NCBI GenBank assembly: GCA_003612625.1
Contig: RAZJ01000002.1
Span: 62,001-126,000 of the forward strand
Length of the DNA stretch: 64,000 bases
Direction of reading: 5' to 3'
DNA from: a bacterium 1XD42-1
GTDB taxonomy: Bacteria > Bacillota > Clostridia > Oscillospirales > Ruminococcaceae
Part shown: positions 9,229 to 17,339 of the stretch, piece by piece
Position numbering within the stretch: the first letter of the stretch is position 1
Layout of the letters: each line of letters starts with the position of its first letter
Made by a program: the position numbers and the translations under genes
Notes under the pieces: model-generated
What the model was told of the DNA's origin: nothing
Database searches by the model: none
The model's input: only the letters and a program-made list of their open reading frames with translations

Positions 9229-11010
9229 ATGAATGAGACAATGCAGGGACTTAGAAGGACAAAATATTGCGGTTTGTTTACCACGGAAGATATTGGAAAA
9301 GAAGCCGTTGCCTGCGGATGGGTACAGCGCATCCGGGATAAAGGGATGCTGGTTTTTGTTGACCTGCGGGACCGCACCGGGATTCTCCAGCTTGCTTTTG
9401 ACGACGCCACAGAAAAGGCTTTGCGGGAAAAAGCCCAGACAGTCCGTTCGGAATATGTCCTGATGGCAAAAGGCATTATCCGCCGCCGGGAATCAGTAAA
9501 CCATGATATTCCCACCGGGGAAATTGAGCTTTATGTACAGGAACTGCGTATCTTGAACCAGTCCTTAACACCGCCTTTTGAAATCAGCGACCGTACAAAA
9601 GCCAATGATGAAATCCGCCTGCGCTACCGTTATCTGGATTTGCGCCGGGGGGAAATGCAGCATGCTTTAATGATGCGGCATAAGATTGTCAAAACAGCCC
9701 GGGATTATTTTGATGAAAACGGGTTCCTGGAAATAGAAACCCCCTGCCTGATCAAGTCCACGCCGGAAGGGGCCAGGGATTATTTGGTTCCCAGCCGTGT
9801 GAAACCGGGATCTTTTTTTGCCCTGCCCCAGTCCCCCCAGCTTTATAAACAGCTTTTAATGCTGTCCGGTTATGACCGTTATATGCAGATTGCCCGGTGC
9901 TTCCGGGATGAGGATTTGCGGGCAGACCGTCAGCCGGAATTTACCCAGATCGACCTGGAAATGTCCTTTATTGATGAAGATGATGTAATGACCGTCAATG
10001 AAGGCTTTATGAAGCGGGCATTTAAAGAAATTTTAGATGTGGACATTCCTACGCCATTCCTGCGGATGCCTTATCAGGAAGCAATGGACCGGTTTGGCTC
10101 TGATAAGCCGGATACCCGGTTCGGCATGGAATTGCAGGATCTTTCCGGAATGTTAAAAGACTGTACCTTTAAAGTGTTTGCAGGGGCTTTGGAAACCGGC
10201 AGCGTCCGGGCTATCAACGCCAAAGGCGCGGCGGACAAGCTGACCCGGAAAGAAATCGACAAGCTGGTAGATTTCGTAAAAACCTATCGGGCAAAAGGGT
10301 TAGCTTTTACCCGTTTGACAAAGGATGCAGAAAGCTCCTCATATGAAAAATTCCTGACGGAAGAAGAAAAACAGAATATCCGCACCAAAATGGATGCCCA
10401 GCCTGGGGACGTGATTTTAATTGTAGCCGATCCCAGCAATCAGGTAGTATATGACAGCTTAGGGGCTTTGCGGTGCGAACTGGCAAAACGGCTGGATCTG
10501 ATCCCAAAAGGCGTATATAACTTCCTGTGGGTAACAGAATTTCCTTTGTTTGAGTACAGCGAAGAAGAAAACCGTTATGTTGCCAAACACCATCCCTTTA
10601 CCCATCCGGCACTGTCCGATCTGGATAAGCTGGAAAGCGATCCGGGGAATTGCCATGCCCGGGCCTATGATATGGTGCTGAACGGCTGTGAAGTAGGCGG
10701 CGGTTCCATCCGTATCAACGATCCGGAATTACAGGCTCAAATGTTCCGCGCGTTAGGCTTTGATAATGAAAGCGCCCAGGCTAAATTCGGCTTTTTGATA
10801 GATGCTTTCCAATATGGCGCGCCGCCCCATGGCGGCATGGCCTATGGCTTGGACCGTCTGGTTATGCTGATGCTGGAAAAAGACTCCATCCGCGATGTAA
10901 TCGCATTCCCGAAGGTTCAAAATTCCAGCGAGCTGATGACCCAGTGCCCGGCAGAAGTCGAAGAAAAAAGCTTGCAGGAACTGCACATCAAAGTAGATCT
11001 GGCGGAGTAA
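9229..11010 (+). CDS. aspS: Aspartyl-tRNA synthetase (bacterial type)
   Basis: Class II synthetase charging tRNA-Asp, and possibly tRNA-Asn if the enzyme is non-discriminating. The 593 residues contain an N-terminal OB anticodon-binding domain (about 10-110), the class II catalytic core with the QSPQLYKQ and FRDEDLRADRQPEFTQ segments, the bacterial GAD insertion, and a C-terminal GMAYGLDR motif 3. The gene starts 28 bases after hisS and ends 4 bases before the next gene, so the three are probably cotranscribed. Confidence 0.97.
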   Translation: MNETMQGLRRTKYCGLFTTEDIGKEAVACGWVQRIRDKGMLVFVDLRDRTGILQLAFDDATEKALREKAQTVRSEYVLMAKGIIRRRESVNHDIPTGEIELYVQELRILNQSLTPPFEISDRTKANDEIRLRYRYLDLRRGEMQHALMMRHKIVKTARDYFDENGFLEIETPCLIKSTPEGARDYLVPSRVKPGSFFALPQSPQLYKQLLMLSGYDRYMQIARCFRDEDLRADRQPEFTQIDLEMSFIDEDDVMTVNEGFMKRAFKEILDVDIPTPFLRMPYQEAMDRFGSDKPDTRFGMELQDLSGMLKDCTFKVFAGALETGSVRAINAKGAADKLTRKEIDKLVDFVKTYRAKGLAFTRLTKDAESSSYEKFLTEEEKQNIRTKMDAQPGDVILIVADPSNQVVYDSLGALRCELAKRLDLIPKGVYNFLWVTEFPLFEYSEEENRYVAKHHPFTHPALSDLDKLESDPGNCHARAYDMVLNGCEVGGGSIRINDPELQAQMFRALGFDNESAQAKFGFLIDAFQYGAPPHGGMAYGLDRLVMLMLEKDSIRDVIAFPKVQNSSELMTQCPAEVEEKSLQELHIKVDLAE

Positions 11011-11014
11011 TTTT

Positions 11015-11782
11015 ATGGAAATCGAATGCCATAACTGCCATTATAAATATGATTTCAAGCTGTATGGGGAAAAATGCCCCAACTGCTATTTTGAAAATAA
11101 ACCCTTCCGTTCTGAAAGCGCCCGGCGGCTTATGGGATATGAGGACGACTCCTACCGCAATACCCGTTATGATAACAGCCGGATCGAACGGCGGGAAGAT
11201 TCCATGCGCAGCGGCGATCCCTTTTATGGGAAGTCCCCGCTGCGCAGGCTCCGGCCTTATTTGATGCTGCTGGCTATCAGCTTTGCCGTTTTATTTTTAG
11301 GAAAGACTTTGATACAAATTTCCCAAGGGTCCCGTTTTGCCCAGGACCCCCGGGAAATAACGCCGCCAATAGCTTCTTTCGCCAGCGCCGCCTTTCAGGA
11401 AGCCTTTGAAAGCGTAGACGGAGTCGGTTTACAAATCCGCTATACAGGGATTGTGCCGGATGAAAAATTAGGACCGGCCCAGCAGGGAAAAAGCTTATGT
11501 GTTTTTATCCATGTCCAGGGCTTTTTAGAAGACACCGCCCCAGAATCCATGCCAGGGAAATTATTCCTCCGGGCTGGGGACGGTATTTTTTATCCGGTAT
11601 TTCCACAATGGGACGGGGCGGACTTAAGGGATTATACCCCTTTTGATTATGGGGAAATCCGTAAAAAAGGATATACCGCCGGAGAATTTTTCTTTTACCT
11701 GCCTTTGGATACGGAAACCTTTACCCTTTGCTGGCTGAATCCCCAGGCAGGGCCGGAACAGCAAATCCCATTAAATTTATAA
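11015..11782 (+). CDS. Zinc-ribbon, single-pass membrane protein of unknown function
   Basis: A 255-residue protein I do not recognise by family. The first 30 residues form a zinc ribbon with two CxxC knuckles (CHNC and CPNC). A charged, Arg-rich stretch follows, then one membrane helix (about 84-102) and an extracytoplasmic domain of about 150 residues rich in aromatic and acidic positions. The start is only 4 bases after aspS, with GGAG inside the aspS end, which indicates translational coupling. The topology resembles other Firmicutes proteins with a cytosolic zinc ribbon and an outer sensor or chaperone domain, but no function can be assigned. Confidence 0.7.
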   Translation: MEIECHNCHYKYDFKLYGEKCPNCYFENKPFRSESARRLMGYEDDSYRNTRYDNSRIERREDSMRSGDPFYGKSPLRRLRPYLMLLAISFAVLFLGKTLIQISQGSRFAQDPREITPPIASFASAAFQEAFESVDGVGLQIRYTGIVPDEKLGPAQQGKSLCVFIHVQGFLEDTAPESMPGKLFLRAGDGIFYPVFPQWDGADLRDYTPFDYGEIRKKGYTAGEFFFYLPLDTETFTLCWLNPQAGPEQQIPLNL

Positions 11783-11786
11783 TGAA

Positions 11787-11863
11787 GTTAAAGTTTAGGG
11801 CCGCCCTTTGAAAAGGGCGGTAGGTCCAGGGCAAAGCCCTGGCGGGCTTGGGCGGAGCTTAAC
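11787..11863. repeat. Compound palindromic element (REP/MITE-like)
   Basis: Two strong hairpins lie back to back: CCGCCCTTT/AAAGGGCGG (11801-11820) and CCAGGGC/GCCCTGG with an AAA loop (11826-11842). They are enclosed by GTTAA (11787-11791) and TTAAC (11859-11863). There is no U-run after either hairpin, which argues against a simple terminator. The layout suits a small interspersed repeat. Whether further copies exist in the genome cannot be seen from this window. Confidence 0.5.
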
Positions 11864-11886
11864 ATATCTGGGGAAGGGAATGGTTT

Positions 11887-13095
11887 ATGAAACAGGAACG
11901 GCCTTATTTCAAAACGGTAATCAGTAAAAAAGCGGAAGCTTCTGTCCGCCAGGGCCATCCGTGGATTTATGATACGGAAATTTTAGAAATGCCGGAAATG
12001 GAAAACGGCAGTCTAACCGATATTACAGGGACAAAAGGCAATTACTTGGGAACAGGCATGACCAGCTTCCATTCCAAAATCCGGGTGCGGCTTTTATCCC
12101 GGAATGCCAACGACCGGTTTGACGAAGCCTTCTGGGAGCGGCGGGTCCGGTATGCCTGGGAATACCGGAAAACGGTTATGGGTGCGGATCTGGAATGCTG
12201 CCGGGTTATTTTCGGGGAAGCGGATCACTTTCCGGGTTTGACTGTGGACCGGTTCGGGGATGTACTGGTATCCCAAACCCTGTCTTATGGGATGGAACAG
12301 CTTAAACCGGTTTTGTTTCCCATTCTGCTGCGGGTATTGCGGGAAGACATTCCAATCCGTGGAATTTACGAACGAAATGACATTGCTTTGCGGGAACGGG
12401 AAGGTTTAACCCAGTCAAAAGGCTGGTTTGCCCCTCCGGAAGATGGAACCACTCTGGTATGGATTCGGGAAAATGGCATCCGGTATGGTGTGGATTTTGA
12501 AAATGGCCAGAAAACAGGCTTTTTTTTAGATCAGAAGTATAACCGGCAGGCAGTGAGCCGCTTTGCAAAAGGCCGTCAGGTGCTGGATTGTTTTACCCAT
12601 ACGGGATCTTTTGCCATGAACGCAGCCCGGGGCGGGGCTGCCCATGTCCATGCTGTGGATGTTTCAGAAGCTGCTATTGCCTCCGCAAAAGAAAACGCGG
12701 AACAAAACGGCTTGTCGTCTGTAATTTCCTTCCAGACAGCAGATGTATTTGACCTGCTGCCCCAACTGGAAGGGAAAAGAGAATATGATTTTATTATCTT
12801 AGATCCTCCGGCCTTTACCAAAAGCCGCAAAACCATTGACGCAGCCGCCCGGGGCTATAAAGAGATCAACCTGCGGGCCATGAAGCTGCTGCCCCGGGGC
12901 GGTTATTTAGCTACCTGCTCCTGTTCCCACTTTATGTCAAGGGAACGGTTTGAAAAAATGCTGAAGGAAGCGGCAGCGGATGCCAGTGTAGAGCTGCGGC
13001 AGATGGAAGCCCGCCAGCAGGCTCCGGATCATCCCATCCTCTGGAATGTGCCGGAAACCGATTATTTAAAATTTTATCTGTTCCAGGTGGTCTGA
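11887..13095 (+). CDS. RlmI-family class I rRNA methyltransferase (PUA-linked)
   Basis: SAM-dependent RNA methyltransferase of the RlmI/YccW type; E. coli RlmI makes 5-methylcytidine in 23S rRNA. The 402 residues start with a PUA-like RNA-binding domain (about 1-80). A linker with KTGFFLDQKYNR follows, then a Rossmann methyltransferase core with a glycine motif near TGSFAMNAARGGA and the catalytic DPPAFTKS segment. A second conserved Cys lies in TCSCSHF. AAGGGA at 11874-11879 precedes the ATG. The target nucleotide in this organism is inferred from the family only. Confidence 0.88.
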   Translation: MKQERPYFKTVISKKAEASVRQGHPWIYDTEILEMPEMENGSLTDITGTKGNYLGTGMTSFHSKIRVRLLSRNANDRFDEAFWERRVRYAWEYRKTVMGADLECCRVIFGEADHFPGLTVDRFGDVLVSQTLSYGMEQLKPVLFPILLRVLREDIPIRGIYERNDIALREREGLTQSKGWFAPPEDGTTLVWIRENGIRYGVDFENGQKTGFFLDQKYNRQAVSRFAKGRQVLDCFTHTGSFAMNAARGGAAHVHAVDVSEAAIASAKENAEQNGLSSVISFQTADVFDLLPQLEGKREYDFIILDPPAFTKSRKTIDAAARGYKEINLRAMKLLPRGGYLATCSCSHFMSRERFEKMLKEAAADASVELRQMEARQQAPDHPILWNVPETDYLKFYLFQVV

Positions 13096-13203
13096 TTTTT
13101 CGCAAAAATGTGATTTGCATTTGGAGCATGGAGGAGTAATCATAAGAAAAACGGTGAAAATAAAAGGGTTCCGTTTATAAACTGTTTTTTTTAGAAAAAT
13201 CCC

Positions 13204-13232
13204 TTGACAATCTCTTCCCGGAAGGGTATAAT
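13204..13232 (+). promoter_or_regulatory. Consensus sigma-A promoter of rplM-rpsI
   Basis: Perfect TTGACA (13204-13209) and TATAAT (13227-13232) with a 17-base spacer. This is one of the strongest promoters in the window, as expected for ribosomal protein genes. Confidence 0.9.
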
Positions 13233-13239
13233 ACGAGAT

Positions 13240-13305
13240 GTTGTCTAAAGTGCGGCTTGGGACAGGTTTTCCCCAGCCCGCAGAGAATATAGAGTATAAT
13301 TTAGT
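13240..13305 (+). promoter_or_regulatory. Candidate L13 ribosomal-protein leader
   Basis: Between the promoter and rplM the transcript can fold into a stem from GCGG-CT-GGG (13252-13261) and CCC-AG-CCGC (13272-13281), with two bulges. L13 autoregulatory leaders are known in Firmicutes at this position. The match here is by place and hairpin only, not by a checked consensus. Confidence 0.4.
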
Positions 13306-13320
13306 ATGGAGGAAAACGGT

Positions 13321-13749
13321 ATGTCTACAACAATGCCGAAGGCGTCGGAAATGACCCGCACCTGGTATATTATTGACGCCGCTGACAAGCCTTTGGGCCG
13401 TACTGCGGCAAAAGCTGCCACAATCTTGCGCGGCAAACATAAACCTACGTTCGCTCCCCATGTGGACTGCGGCGATCATGTTATTATTATCAATGCTGCA
13501 AAAGCAGTCCTGACCGGACGTAAGCTGGAACAGAAAATGTACCGCCATCATACAGGCTGGATCGGCGGCCTGAAAGAAGTTAAAGCAGGTACTTTAATGA
13601 AAAATAACCCCGAAAAAGCAATGATGCTGGCTGTGAAGGGCATGATTCCGGATACCGTAATTGGCCGCAAAGCGCTGACTAGATGCCGTATTTACCGGGG
13701 CGCAGAGCATAAACATGCCGCCCAAAAGCCGCAGGCTTGGACACTGTAA
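13321..13749 (+). CDS. rplM: 50S ribosomal protein L13
   Basis: Large-subunit ribosomal protein of 142 residues, the usual length. The conserved RTWYIIDAADKPLGR start and the MYRHHTGWIGGLKE segment are present. GGAGG at 13308-13312 sets the ATG at 13321; an upstream in-frame ATG at 13306 overlaps this ribosome site and is not used. Cotranscribed with rpsI 17 bases downstream, the standard L13-S9 pair. Confidence 0.97.
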   Translation: MSTTMPKASEMTRTWYIIDAADKPLGRTAAKAATILRGKHKPTFAPHVDCGDHVIIINAAKAVLTGRKLEQKMYRHHTGWIGGLKEVKAGTLMKNNPEKAMMLAVKGMIPDTVIGRKALTRCRIYRGAEHKHAAQKPQAWTL

Positions 13750-13766
13750 GGAAGGGGTAGGAAATT

Positions 13767-14165
13767 ATGTACGAGTCTAGACCTTATTTTTATGGCACTG
13801 GCCGGAGAAAACATTCTGTTTCCCGTGTCCGTTTGTATCCCGGTTCCGGCTCTATTACCATCAATGGCCGTGATATTGACGATTACTTTGGACTGGAAAC
13901 TTTAAAACTGGTTGTCCGCCAGCCTTTAAATTTAACCGATACCTTGGGGAAATTTGATGTAATTTGTACGGTAACTGGAGGCGGTGTTTCTGGACAGGCA
14001 GGCGCTATCCGTCATGGGATTGCCCGTGCCCTGCTCCAAAACGGCGATGAAATGCGTCCTATCTTGAAGAAAGCGGGCTTCTTAACCCGTGATCCTCGTA
14101 TGAAAGAACGTAAAAAATATGGCCTCAAAGCTGCCCGCCGCGCACCTCAGTTCTCCAAACGTTAA
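13767..14165 (+). CDS. rpsI: 30S ribosomal protein S9
   Basis: Small-subunit ribosomal protein of 132 residues. It has the [14 protein letters not shown] start, the [19 protein letters not shown] core, and the Lys-Arg C-terminus (PQFSKR) whose tail reaches the P-site tRNA. The second gene of the L13-S9 operon, it is followed by a terminator. Confidence 0.97.
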   Translation: MYESRPYFYGTGRRKHSVSRVRLYPGSGSITINGRDIDDYFGLETLKLVVRQPLNLTDTLGKFDVICTVTGGGVSGQAGAIRHGIARALLQNGDEMRPILKKAGFLTRDPRMKERKKYGLKAARRAPQFSKR

Positions 14166-14176
14166 TTTGTCTGACA

Positions 14177-14213
14177 AAACCCTCGGAATCAGCCCGGTTC
14201 CGGGGGTTTCCTT
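14177..14213 (+). terminator. Terminator of rplM-rpsI
   Basis: A 12-bp stem (14177-14188 with 14198-14209, AAACCCTCGGAA/TTCCGGGGGTTT, one T-G pair) with a 9-base loop, followed by a short T-rich tail. Confidence 0.75.
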
Positions 14214-14383
14214 TGCCGCTCTGGAAAAAAGTGGGCGTCTTTTGCCTTGCAAATCTGGTTCCTCACATATTGACCAAAGAGAAATATTTGGATATAATAG
14301 ATAATAAAATGATAGAAGAACTTTTGGAATATTTTATGCTCGAAAAGGGACTATCAGGCAATGTAAGACAAGGGGATAAGAAC

Positions 14384-16171
14384 ATGAAAAATAAGGTTAA
14401 ATCTGTCCGTCAGCAAATTTTATCAGGTTATCTCATGATTATCCTGGTAATGTGTTTGCTTGTGGCGCTTTCCCTCCTTTCGTTAATGGGGATCAATTGG
14501 AATTACCAGAAAGTATCGAATAACCGGAACAATCAGGCTTCTACCCAGACTGCATTGACCAAACATTATGAATGGCTGGAATTATTTAATGAAAGCATCC
14601 AAAATGGCATGGAATTTAAAGGAAGCCTGAACCATACCTCCTGTTTGCTGGGAAAATGGATTGCCCAGACAGAGGGCGAAGATCTGGCTGATGCAACCAT
14701 TGCCAATACGCTGGAACGGATCAAGAGTCCTCATGAGAAAATGCACACCCTGGCAGCAGATATTCTGGCTCTTGCAAGGGTGGATAAACAGGAAGCCTAT
14801 AACCGTTTCCTCAATGAAATCAAGCCGCTGGTAAATGAAGTCATTTCCGGCTTGGAAACCATTTCCGGCCAGTATGGGAACATTGCCACTGACGCTTCTG
14901 AAAGAATGGACCGTCAAATATTAGCATTGATCATCATCAATATTTTAAGTGCCTTAATTGGATTTGCCCTTGCAGGCTTTTATGGGACCCGTTCCGCCAA
15001 TCAGATTTCAGGGCCTATCACAGCCGTGGCCCAATGGTCTGAAAAGCTTTCCCAAGGCGCGGATCAAATTAAAATTGATACCAAGATGATTTCTGCCAAC
15101 GAAGGAAATGAAGTCGGTTCCATGATTCGTTCCTTCCAGCGGATGGTAGAAAGCATCCATGAAAATGTAGAAGTTGTGAAACGTCTTGCCAAAGGGGATA
15201 TGACAGTTTTCGTCAACATCCGTTCAGAGGAAGACTCTTTGGGTACAAACCTTTATCATCTGGTACAATCCCATGACTTTATGTTTGCAAAAATTCTGAA
15301 AATCGGCATGGCAACCGCATCTGCCTCCAAGCATATTGCCGGAGCAAGCCAGATGCTGGCAGATACTGCCATGCAGCAGGCTTCCGCAGTACGTGAGCTG
15401 AATGTTTCCACTGAAGAAACAAGAACCCTGGTACAGCAGAATACGGAACAGGTGAAACAGGCTGCGGAATTGTCTTATTCCATGCGGCAGGATATGAAGG
15501 ACAGCAATGAAAAAATGAAGATCCTGGTCCAGTCGGTAGATGAAATAGACAAATCCTCCCAGAAAATAGCCAATGTTATCAAACTGATTGAAGACATTGC
15601 GTTCCAGACCAATATACTGGCTTTAAATGCTGCCATTGAAGCAGCCCGGGCCGGGGAAGCAGGCAAAGGCTTTGCAGTGGTTGCAGGAGAAGTACGGATG
15701 CTTGCCCTGAGAAGCGCGGAAGCAGCCAATGAAAGCAAGCTTCTGATTGAAGATACCATACGGGCCACCCAGGAAGGAAGTCAGGCCAGCTCCGCAGCCT
15801 TCCAGACTTTCCAGCATATGGTCACGGATTTGGATCAGATTTCCGATACGGTTACGAATATTTTAGGCTCCACCCAGAAATATGAAGAAGCTGTCGCGCG
15901 GATTCATACGGAAGTGGAATCCATCAGCAATTCCATTTCTTCCAATGTGGCCATCAATGAAGAAACTGCCGAAGCAAGTATCAAAATGGAAGAAAACGCA
16001 AAACTTCTGGAAGAAGAAATGCTCCAGTTTAACCTCCGCCAGCGTGAAAAAGGCCGCGCTTATATTCCGCCTGAGAAACGCAAAGATCAGGAATTTATCC
16101 GTCAGGCAAACGAAAACTACCAGAAGTCTATACATAGCAGTATAGAACAGCAACAGGCGTTGAATGCTTAA
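14384..16171 (+). CDS. Methyl-accepting chemoreceptor with an extracytoplasmic CZB domain
   Basis: A 595-residue transmembrane chemoreceptor. Membrane helices lie at about 13-35 and 179-200. HAMP and a long signalling coiled coil follow, with the hairpin tip [19 protein letters not shown] that contacts CheA/CheW. The segment between the two helices carries the CZB (chemoreceptor zinc-binding) ligand pattern: His61 followed by Trp64, Cys87 in CLLGKW, and His117 and His121. The spacings are close to those of E. coli DgcZ. CZB domains usually sit in the cytoplasm, so this placement is unusual. AAGGGG at 14370-14375 sets the start; the reading frame is open further upstream without a ribosome site. 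It is a single-gene unit with a terminator. Confidence 0.85.
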   Translation: MKNKVKSVRQQILSGYLMIILVMCLLVALSLLSLMGINWNYQKVSNNRNNQASTQTALTKHYEWLELFNESIQNGMEFKGSLNHTSCLLGKWIAQTEGEDLADATIANTLERIKSPHEKMHTLAADILALARVDKQEAYNRFLNEIKPLVNEVISGLETISGQYGNIATDASERMDRQILALIIINILSALIGFALAGFYGTRSANQISGPITAVAQWSEKLSQGADQIKIDTKMISANEGNEVGSMIRSFQRMVESIHENVEVVKRLAKGDMTVFVNIRSEEDSLGTNLYHLVQSHDFMFAKILKIGMATASASKHIAGASQMLADTAMQQASAVRELNVSTEETRTLVQQNTEQVKQAAELSYSMRQDMKDSNEKMKILVQSVDEIDKSSQKIANVIKLIEDIAFQTNILALNAAIEAARAGEAGKGFAVVAGEVRMLALRSAEAANESKLLIEDTIRATQEGSQASSAAFQTFQHMVTDLDQISDTVTNILGSTQKYEEAVARIHTEVESISNSISSNVAINEETAEASIKMEENAKLLEEEMLQFNLRQREKGRAYIPPEKRKDQEFIRQANENYQKSIHSSIEQQQALNA

Positions 16172-16188
16172 AATTTGTTAAAAAAAAT

Positions 16189-16232
16189 AGCTGCCGGACA
16201 GGGAGAAATTCCTGGTTTTGGCAGCTTTTTTT
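16189..16232 (+). terminator. Terminator after the chemoreceptor
   Basis: AGCTGCC (16189-16195) pairs with GGCAGCT (16220-16226), with further inner pairing (CAGG/CCTG), followed by seven T. An A-run precedes it. Confidence 0.85.
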
Positions 16233-16238
16233 CTTTCA

Positions 16239-16267
16239 TTGACAGGATGGGATAAACGCGGTAAAAT
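16239..16267 (+). promoter_or_regulatory. Promoter of the binding lipoprotein-ilvBN unit
   Basis: TTGACA (16239-16244), a 17-base spacer and TAAAAT (16262-16267). No other promoter was seen before ilvB, so this one probably serves all three genes. Confidence 0.7.
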
Positions 16268-16344
16268 AGAAAAAATTTTTCTTTTCAATAGGTCCTGTAA
16301 CCAAAGGGAAAAAAACAGGATAAGCTGTTGGGAAAGGGGGGCAT

Positions 16345-17304
16345 ATGAGGGCAAAAAAATGGATGGTTTTTCTATTTGCCATAATTTTTTTGCTGGCAGG
16401 CTGCCATAAAAAAGAAAAAGCTGCTTCTGTTTCCAAACCGGAAGTTCCCCAGTCCTCCTCATCTGCGGATGAAGAGCCGGACCCGAATTGGCCCGCAGAA
16501 GTCAGGGACATTATTTTAACAGAAAAGCCGGAAACCATTATTTCCCTTTCTCCGGCGCTGACCGAAATCGTATATGAATTGGGCGGGAATCTTTCCGGCA
16601 TTAGTGATTTTTGTGATTTCCCCCAGGAAGTAACTTCTTTAGAACGGTACGGAAGCTCCAGCATACCGGATTTGGAAGCCTTAAAAAAGAATCCGCCGGA
16701 TTTATTGCTGTCCAGTGTGCCTTTGTCAAAAGCAGATCAGGAACTGTTGGAATCCTTGGAAGTAGCGGTTGCCGTTTTCCCCAGGGCAGAAGATTTGGAC
16801 GGGATAGAAAAAATATATGTTGATTTGGGCATTTTGCTGGAAGGGATAGAAACAGGCAAAGAAAATGGAGAAACCGTTTTTACAGCTTTGCGGGAACGGT
16901 ATGAAGCCCTCTGCGATAAAGCGGCAGAAGGCCATGGAATATCCGGCATCTGGCTGCGGGATGTGCCTTTGGTAATGGCGACAGGGGACACTTTTGAGGG
17001 GAAGCTGATGGAAAATACTTTAGGCATTGAGAATGATGCAGCCGCATATGAACATTGGCAGTATCCTTCTGAAAAGGCTGTGGATCTTTATCCGGATGTG
17101 ATTTTTTATGATAAATCCATTAACAAAGATTATTTTGCAGGGACCCAGGTTTATAATACGACAGACGCTTATAAACAAGGGCGTATGTATTCCTTTGATG
17201 CTTTGCCTTTTGAACGGCAAAGCGGCAGGATGATAACTGAATTGGAGCATATGGCCCAGGCATTGGTGGAAGAGAATCCCCAAGGGGATGGACAGGAAGG
17301 ATAA
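16345..17304 (+). CDS. ABC-type substrate-binding lipoprotein (BtuF/FhuD fold), orphan
   Basis: A 319-residue lipoprotein with a signal peptide ending in FLLAGC (Cys20) and a Ser-rich linker. A class III periplasmic-binding fold follows, recognisable from the IISLSPALTEIVYELGG start and the PDLEALKKNPPDLLL hinge region. This family binds cobalamin, haem or ferric siderophores at the cell surface. No permease or ATPase gene is adjacent, so it must share a transporter encoded elsewhere or have a different role. It is followed by ilvB after only 35 bases, which is unexpected. The ligand is unknown. Confidence 0.78.
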   Translation: MRAKKWMVFLFAIIFLLAGCHKKEKAASVSKPEVPQSSSSADEEPDPNWPAEVRDIILTEKPETIISLSPALTEIVYELGGNLSGISDFCDFPQEVTSLERYGSSSIPDLEALKKNPPDLLLSSVPLSKADQELLESLEVAVAVFPRAEDLDGIEKIYVDLGILLEGIETGKENGETVFTALRERYEALCDKAAEGHGISGIWLRDVPLVMATGDTFEGKLMENTLGIENDAAAYEHWQYPSEKAVDLYPDVIFYDKSINKDYFAGTQVYNTTDAYKQGRMYSFDALPFERQSGRMITELEHMAQALVEENPQGDGQEG

Positions 17305-17339
17305 AAAAGATTATTGATAAGATAGGGGCTTTTTCGATT

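Noticed and set aside
11801-11842. Rho-independent terminator after the zinc-ribbon gene
   Set aside because: Neither hairpin is followed by a T-run, so the element was listed as a repeat instead.
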